Source: an uncultured Lachnospiraceae bacterium
GTDB taxonomy: Bacteria; Bacillota; Clostridia; Lachnospirales; Lachnospiraceae
Direction of reading: 5' to 3'
Length of the DNA stretch: 64,000 nucleotides
Assembly: GCA_910584725.1 (NCBI GenBank)
Contig: CAJUBE010000003.1
Coordinates: forward strand, 62,001 to 126,000
The notes under the pieces are model-generated. The model was not told where the DNA came from. It searched no databases and saw only the letters and a program-made list of their open reading frames with translations. Shown in pieces: positions 60,228 to 64,000 of the stretch. Positions within the stretch are counted from its first letter, which is position 1. Each line of letters starts with the position of its first letter. Position numbers and translations under genes: made by a program.

Positions 60228-60473
60228 TTATATGTATTCTGTGAAGCCGTGGGCGCGGCATAACGCCCGAAAATCTGAAAGCAGCCCGTCGCGGTATTCA
60301 TTGACCGCCGCCGCTGTGTAGCCCGCGTCGTATAACGTGCGCTTTATCGTTTGCCATTTTGCCCCGACTTCGTTTTCGAGATAGTCCGAAAAATACGCCC
60401 GCTTTTCAAATACCAAAAAGCCCGCTATGTTTTCAAATTCCCGTTTACGCTTTCCGCGCCCTGCTTTTTTCAT
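60228..60473 (-). CDS. Small basic phage protein
   Basis: 81 residues. Basic start (KKAGRGKRKR), then a winged-helix-like region (WQTIKRTLYDAGYTAAAVNEY). It may bind nucleic acid. Function unknown. Confidence 0.65.
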   Translation of the reverse strand: MKKAGRGKRKREFENIAGFLVFEKRAYFSDYLENEVGAKWQTIKRTLYDAGYTAAAVNEYRDGLLSDFRALCRAHGFTEYI

Positions 60474-60485
60474 CTGCTGCCCTTT

Positions 60486-60791
60486 CTATCCCTCTACGAC
60501 AATGTCATAGTATAAAGTTTGCTTAATGTCCGAAAACTCATATTGTGCCGTTATATCGGCGCGATATGGCGGCAATAGCCCCAACTCGCTATATTTTTTA
60601 TGCCGTACCTCGAACCGTGCGAAAAATTCAAGCACAAGCGCGTCATAATACGGCGTAAGTTCTGAATTTAGCCCGATCAGATCAAAAGTCGCGGCATAAC
60701 CGCCCGCCAATATCTCGCCGTCCCTGTTTCCTGCGATAATTCGCACATACGGCGCACCCTTGCAAATCTTTAACAGATCAATCACTTTCAA
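60486..60791 (-). CDS. Small phage protein with TTG start
   Basis: 101 residues, start TTG with GGAAAGG nine bases upstream. Beta-rich opening (GAPYVRIIAGNRDGEILAGG), helical centre and a beta end. A TAAACCAC motif lies between the ribosome site and start. Function unknown. Confidence 0.65.
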   Translation of the reverse strand: MKVIDLLKICKGAPYVRIIAGNRDGEILAGGYAATFDLIGLNSELTPYYDALVLEFFARFEVRHKKYSELGLLPPYRADITAQYEFSDIKQTLYYDIVVEG

Positions 60792-60816
60792 TGTGGTTTA
60801 CCTTTCCGCGCTGCCG

Positions 60817-61050
60817 CTACTGTACGAAGATTTCGAGTAAAGGGCGATCGCCGTCTTTTAATTTGTTCCGCTCGTTTATGCCTATATGCTTAACCTCGCG
60901 GGAAAGCAGATCGTCGCGATCTCTTGATTTAATCGCCGTCCCTTTATAAAGTTCGTCGAATCCCATTTGCGCGTCTTCATAAACTGCGATCTTTGCAGCA
61001 GGGGAAAGTGTCGGCAATAAAAGCCCGTATGTATAAGGTTGTTTTGTCAT
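60817..61050 (-). CDS. Small phage protein
   Basis: 77 residues from the ATG at 61050. The frame further upstream is an Arg-rich shadow of the overlapping gene. It starts MTKQPYTYGLLLPTLSP, which looks globular. It overlaps its upstream neighbour by four bases. Function unknown. Confidence 0.62.
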   Translation of the reverse strand: MTKQPYTYGLLLPTLSPAAKIAVYEDAQMGFDELYKGTAIKSRDRDDLLSREVKHIGINERNKLKDGDRPLLEIFVQ

Positions 61051-61502
61051 TCTTCCCCGCCCTCGCTTTCTTCTTCGCTCGGTTCGTCTGCCATTCCTGC
61101 AATATCGCGGGCGCGTTCGTCGCAAAATTCTTTATTCGGGCATTCTTCGCAAGATATATTTTCGGGGGCACAATCTTTTATCCCCTCGTCGGGATTCGGT
61201 TCGCCCTGCGCCGCAAGTTCTACCCGTGCCTCCGCTTCCCTTGCCGCTTTTTTTGCTTCTTCTGCGATCTCGTTCAAAATGCTGCTTGGTATCTCGACGC
61301 GTATTCCGTCAAATTCTTTCTTTTCTTCCTTTTTTCCCGTGATTACTTCCCGTATGTAGTTATACGGTACTTCGCACTCGATCGCGTTCTTTAAAAACTG
61401 CGCCGTCTTCTCATTGCTTGCCGCTACCCTCAAAATGTCATAGATGTCGCCGACCTTAAATTCTGCCTTTGCGTCTGCTACAAATGCGTCCATAAGTCCC
61501 AT
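61047..61502 (-). CDS. Phage protein with CxxC motifs
   Basis: 151 residues. Helical N-terminus with IYDILRVAASNEKTAQFL, a coiled coil (about 75-100), then CEECPNKEFC (about 118-127) as a possible metal site and an acidic tail. Function unknown; it lies between the PAPS-reductase-like gene and small early genes. Confidence 0.68.
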   Translation of the reverse strand: MGLMDAFVADAKAEFKVGDIYDILRVAASNEKTAQFLKNAIECEVPYNYIREVITGKKEEKKEFDGIRVEIPSSILNEIAEEAKKAAREAEARVELAAQGEPNPDEGIKDCAPENISCEECPNKEFCDERARDIAGMADEPSEEESEGGEE

Positions 61503-61505
61503 TGT

Positions 61506-62294
61506 TTAGTCCTCACTTTCTTTTTTATTTGCTGTTTTTAAGTAATCAAATATTGTTATCTGCGCGTCTTCCTGTCTGAATTGTTCTTCTACGCTTTGAA
61601 TACTTTTCTTTTCCAACGTGTTCCAAATATAGCCCGCCATATTGTCTTTACTACTCCCTTTTTCCAAATCAAGAAGTTTTCTCCACAAGTCTTTGTGATT
61701 GTCCCGTATATGCCGCAATTCCTTTTTTCTTGCGTTCGGGCAAAACCAACAACCCCCCCTCTTTGAAAATTCATAAGTCGGTGATAATAAACCGTATTGT
61801 CTGCATAAATTAAATGCCATTTCTTCGGTATATCCGTATTTTTCAAGCAATGAGATTTTGTTTGTACCTCGTAACCTTTCAAGGCGTCTTTGTTCGTCCT
61901 TTGCTATTCCTATGTACTGTATAAAATCGCCGTCAATCTGCTTTAAAAAATCACTTATCGCCTTTAGCTTGCAATCTCTCTGTACGTCGCAATGTCCTGA
62001 CATTACAAATCCTTTTCTTTTTCCTTTCGTTTTCCCCCTCGTTACTATATGGTTAAAAGTATCCATGTAGCTTTTGCCCGAATGAAGAATACGCGTTTTA
62101 TATCCCCATTTTTCAAACAACGGAAACGCTATATTTTTTACAAAGTCAATTTGTTCTGGAAGTTCGCCGCTTGTGTTTTCATCAAACATAACCTCGGAAA
62201 ATACGATAATGTCTAACGGTTCTTTATGTTCATGTGCTAAAATTACGGTTGCCGTGCTATCTTTGCCGCCGCTAAAACTCGCTATATATTTCAT
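61506..62294 (-). CDS. PAPS reductase-like N-type ATP pyrophosphatase
   Basis: 262 residues. SGGKDSTATV (about 8-17) is the PP-loop. CWFCPNARKKELRHIR (about 190-205) carries a Cys pair as in the phosphoadenosine-phosphosulfate-reductase family. Phage members are linked to nucleotide or DNA sulfur/repair chemistry, but no dnd partners lie nearby, so function is open. Its start overlaps the stop of the next gene by four bases. Confidence 0.82.
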   Translation of the reverse strand: MKYIASFSGGKDSTATVILAHEHKEPLDIIVFSEVMFDENTSGELPEQIDFVKNIAFPLFEKWGYKTRILHSGKSYMDTFNHIVTRGKTKGKRKGFVMSGHCDVQRDCKLKAISDFLKQIDGDFIQYIGIAKDEQRRLERLRGTNKISLLEKYGYTEEMAFNLCRQYGLLSPTYEFSKRGGCWFCPNARKKELRHIRDNHKDLWRKLLDLEKGSSKDNMAGYIWNTLEKKSIQSVEEQFRQEDAQITIFDYLKTANKKESED

Positions 62295-62665
62295 TGTTCC
62301 GTGTGTCCTGCTGCCGCTGCTTCGCGTTCCAGTCCTTTGTAATATTCCGTGTCTTCTTTCGGGAAACGTAATTCTGAAAGCCGCTTTTGCATTTCTTCCC
62401 GTTTTTTATCGCTTATCAGCCCCGCCGCGTCCATAGCCCATAAAAAGCCGTTTATAATGTTCGATGCTGCGTCTTTGTTTTCTTCCCTCTGTATATATCC
62501 CGTAGTCGGGTATTTTTCCGACCAATTCCCTGTCTCTAACTGTCTGAAATACTCACTCATAACGCCATTGATAACGCCCGCGACTTCGTTTTCCCTGCCT
62601 TTTTTCGTGTTCTTTTTGAAGATCGCGGCTATTTCATTTTCGAGATCGCTTTTTACTCTTTCCAT
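62291..62665 (-). CDS. Helical phage protein
   Basis: About 124 residues from the ATG at 62665. The longer frame is a shadow. Helical throughout (VKSDLENEIAAIFKK, SNIINGFLWAMDAAGL), acidic and basic alternating. A GCGCC/GGCGC hairpin and a TAAACCAC leader motif lie upstream. Function unknown. Confidence 0.68.
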   Translation of the reverse strand: MERVKSDLENEIAAIFKKNTKKGRENEVAGVINGVMSEYFRQLETGNWSEKYPTTGYIQREENKDAASNIINGFLWAMDAAGLISDKKREEMQKRLSELRFPKEDTEYYKGLEREAAAAGHTEQ

Positions 62666-62703
62666 GTTCCCGCCTTTTCCTTTCTGCGCCCGTGGCGCGT
62701 GGT

Positions 62704-63195
62704 TTATTCCTGTCTTATTTTCTGCCTTTCTTCTCTCGCTCTGATTCCTGCGTCTCTTAGCTTTGACATAACGCCGCAATTACTACAATTTTTATTTATC
62801 GTTGCTATTCCGTCGCAATCAATACACGCTTCTATACATTCGTCAATCTGCTTTCTCGCTTCCGTTTTCTCCTGCTGCCGCTTGATCTTTTTATAGATTT
62901 CTTCCGCGAACGCGTCCGCTTCCGCTTCGTCGAACGGCTTTTCGTCCCGCCACTGTAAAAAATGTTTGAACTCATGTGCAAACACTTTTATTAAATTTTC
63001 TTCTTTCTCGGGCATATCTCCCGCAATGAAGATTTCCGACGTTTCGGGAACAAATACCCCGAAGCCTTTTCCTGTTGGTGTTTCTATTGTGTCGTAACCC
63101 TCTGCGACGTGAACGGTCAATTTTTCTTCGATCGGGTAGTTATCTTTCAAATAATTAACCGCTTTCAGAAAATCGCTGCTTACAATCTCTAACAC
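62704..63195 (-). CDS. Phage metallopeptidase-like protein
   Basis: 163 residues. AHEFKHFLQW (about 85-94) contains a HExxH zinc motif, followed by EAEADAFAEE, the third-ligand type of segment. The C-terminus has a separate Cys pair (NCSNCG). Zincins of this size occur in prophage ImmA/IrrE-like repressor cleavage or as SprT-like proteins. No HTH is fused. Activity is inferred. Confidence 0.72.
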   Translation of the reverse strand: MLEIVSSDFLKAVNYLKDNYPIEEKLTVHVAEGYDTIETPTGKGFGVFVPETSEIFIAGDMPEKEENLIKVFAHEFKHFLQWRDEKPFDEAEADAFAEEIYKKIKRQQEKTEARKQIDECIEACIDCDGIATINKNCSNCGVMSKLRDAGIRAREERQKIRQE

Positions 63196-63229
63196 TCTGC
63201 GTCCCTCTCTTTCTTCCTGCTGCCCGTCT

Positions 63230-63460
63230 TTACTCTGCCGCTTCCTCTAAGCTGCTGACCGCTTCTTCGAGTTCTCCGAAAGCCGTTTCCATGTTATCGA
63301 CTGCCGTCTGCATCGCTTCGCCGCGCTCCCCGTTCTGTAAACTTTCTGGTAAGTTCTCAAACGCTTCTTCTTCGTCGTCCTTTACTTCTTCGATGATCTC
63401 CTTTGCCTGTTCGATCAGTGTGACCGCTTCTTCAATCCTTTTTCTTCTCTGTTTGTTCAT
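63230..63460 (-). CDS. Acidic coiled-coil phage protein
   Basis: 76 residues, Glu-rich coiled coil over nearly the whole length (IEEAVTLIEQAKEIIEEVKD). Ribosome site AAAGGA, with a TAAACCAC motif upstream (63482-63490). A similar protein occurs in many Clostridia phages. Function unknown. Confidence 0.72.
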   Translation of the reverse strand: MNKQRRKRIEEAVTLIEQAKEIIEEVKDDEEEAFENLPESLQNGERGEAMQTAVDNMETAFGELEEAVSSLEEAAE

Positions 63461-63492
63461 TTTTCCCGTTCCTTTCTGTGTGTGGTTTATGC

Positions 63493-63521
63493 TTGTCCCT
63501 GCTGCCCTTATCCCTTATAAT
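63493..63521 (+). promoter_or_regulatory. Sigma-A promoter of the plus-strand small gene
   Basis: TTGTCC (63493-63498), 17 bases, perfect TATAAT (63516-63521). CCGATTTCGTCGG (63529-63541), an inverted repeat, follows and may be an operator. Confidence 0.65.
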
Positions 63522-63566
63522 GGTTTTACCGATTTCGTCGGAATACTAAGGAAAGGGGCGCGGGTT

Positions 63567-63749
63567 ATGAATGATGATAAAATGAGTGGCGACTATTTGA
63601 CCCAAATTGTCGCCGCTGCTTATGCCGTTTATTGCGGGTTATGCAAAGACGAAGTAATGGGCGAATCTGAATTTTACGATCTTTTCATTTCTCACGCGCC
63701 ACAATTTCATGATCTAATTTGTGGCGTATCAGTAACGGCAAAACCCTAA
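63567..63749 (+). CDS. Plus-strand 60-residue protein inside the phage early region
   Basis: 60 residues starting MNDDKMSGDYL, acidic, with a helical region around AAYAVYCGLCKDEVMG. AGGAAAGGGG lies at a normal spacing before the ATG. It is the only gene reading opposite to the phage operon in this window and has its own promoter and a likely terminator. Function unknown. Confidence 0.65.
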   Translation: MNDDKMSGDYLTQIVAAAYAVYCGLCKDEVMGESEFYDLFISHAPQFHDLICGVSVTAKP

Positions 63750-63756
63750 TTTTCGC

Positions 63757-63780
63757 CGCCTACGGTTGCCGCCGTGGGCG
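63757..63780 (+). terminator. Weak terminator after the plus-strand gene
   Basis: CGCCTACGG pairs CCGTGGGCG (one wobble pair) around a 6-base loop, then GTTATTCTTT. It abuts the stop of the minus-strand gene at 63782. Confidence 0.35.
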
Positions 63781-63781
63781 G

Positions 63782-63997
63782 TTATTCTTTGATTTCGCGC
63801 CCGTATCTGTCGCGCGGGTATTCTCCCGCCGTGGGCTTTTCCCTGTCGCGCTGCCATTCGATCATAGACGCCGCTAACTGCAATAACGCAAGTGCGCCGC
63901 CGTATGTTTCCGACTCATTGCAAGCCATTTTTGCGATTTCATGCGCTTTAGTCGTGTTTTTGCGTAGATTTTTCTGTATTTCTTTGCTATTGCTCAT
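63782..63997 (-). CDS. Small helical phage protein
   Basis: 71 residues: helical and charged (KEIQKNLRKNTTKAHEIAKM), then GALALLQLAASMIEW and an Arg/Glu-rich end. The ATG at 63997 lies inside the window but its ribosome site is beyond the edge. Function unknown. Confidence 0.62.
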   Translation of the reverse strand: MSNSKEIQKNLRKNTTKAHEIAKMACNESETYGGALALLQLAASMIEWQRDREKPTAGEYPRDRYGREIKE

Positions 63998-64000
63998 ACT

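Larger units (their letters stand above)
36200..64000 (-). mobile_element. Prophage (siphovirus, HK97-type), late end to early genes; right end outside the window
   Basis: All but one gene of this 27.8 kb block read on the minus strand. Their order is classical for tailed phages: early small genes, HNH, terminases, portal, protease, capsid, connectors, tail, lysis. The left border lies between the miaB promoter and the endolysin stop (36186-36303). No attachment repeat can be defined without the right end. Integrase and repressor are not in the window. Confidence 0.93.

Noticed and set aside
36304..64000. Reverse transcriptase or template repeat for the DGR-like gene
   Set aside because: No frame with reverse transcriptase motifs and no second copy of the variable-repeat framework was seen.
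1..64000. CRISPR array, tRNA or rRNA genes
   Set aside because: No regularly spaced repeats with unique spacers and no cloverleaf or rRNA-like segments were recognised by eye.

Overview
The window looks like a piece of a Clostridia chromosome, most likely Lachnospiraceae. This is inferred from strong AGGAGG-type ribosome sites, consensus TTGACA/TATAAT-like promoters, the mreBCD-mrdA-minCDE-rodA order, a DUF4321-type membrane protein and the style of the SepF, CstA and AI-2E family proteins. No species can be named. No rRNA, tRNA or CRISPR array was seen.

Positions 1-36,180 are host chromosome, nearly all read on the minus strand. From left to right this holds: a tyrosine recombinase cut by the window edge; a TtcA-like ATP pyrophosphatase; a plus-strand AI-2E family permease with a small membrane protein; a cytidylate kinase-like protein; a phytoene desaturase-like flavoprotein with a TetR regulator; CstA with a small partner; RluD; lspA-aroB; sepF, a YggS-type PLP protein and an HlyD-like protein; and a P-loop protein. 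Next comes a cell-shape and division cluster. In transcription order it runs DUF4321 protein, radC, mreB, mreC, mreD, mrdA (PBP2), minC, minD, minE, rodA, mgsA and a DacF-like lipoprotein carboxypeptidase. The last host block is miaB-mutS-mutL-miaA, with a clear promoter just left of the prophage, plus an aluminium-resistance/methionine gamma-lyase family enzyme.

Many host genes are followed, within a few bases of the stop codon, by compact structured repeats. One family has five copies whose closing stems differ in sequence but stay paired (covariation). Two smaller families and two single elements occupy the same kind of position. These repeats extend several apparent reading frames at their 5' ends, so the starts of miaA, mutL and the DacF-like gene were moved inward.

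Positions of about 36,200-64,000 are one end of a tailed-phage (siphovirus, HK97-type) prophage. Read on the minus strand, from right to left, it runs: many small early genes (metalloprotease-like, PAPS-reductase-like, nuclease-like, HAD-like); a transglycosylase-like protein; a HUH-type replication protein with upstream repeats; HNH endonuclease; candidate cos site; terminase small and large subunits; portal; ClpP-like protease; major capsid; connectors; major tail protein; gpG/gpGT chaperones with a canonical -1 slippery site; tape measure; distal tail; Gp37-like protein; baseplate/fibre protein; a C-type-lectin-fold protein whose 3' end looks like a diversity-generating retroelement variable repeat; membrane/holin proteins; and an endolysin. 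No reverse transcriptase, template repeat, phage integrase or repressor lies in the window, so the lysogeny region and perhaps the retroelement machinery lie beyond 64,000 or elsewhere. Two plus-strand units sit against the phage operon: a promoter-terminator pair that could make a short RNA (58,702-58,794), and a 60-codon gene with its own promoter (63,493-63,780).
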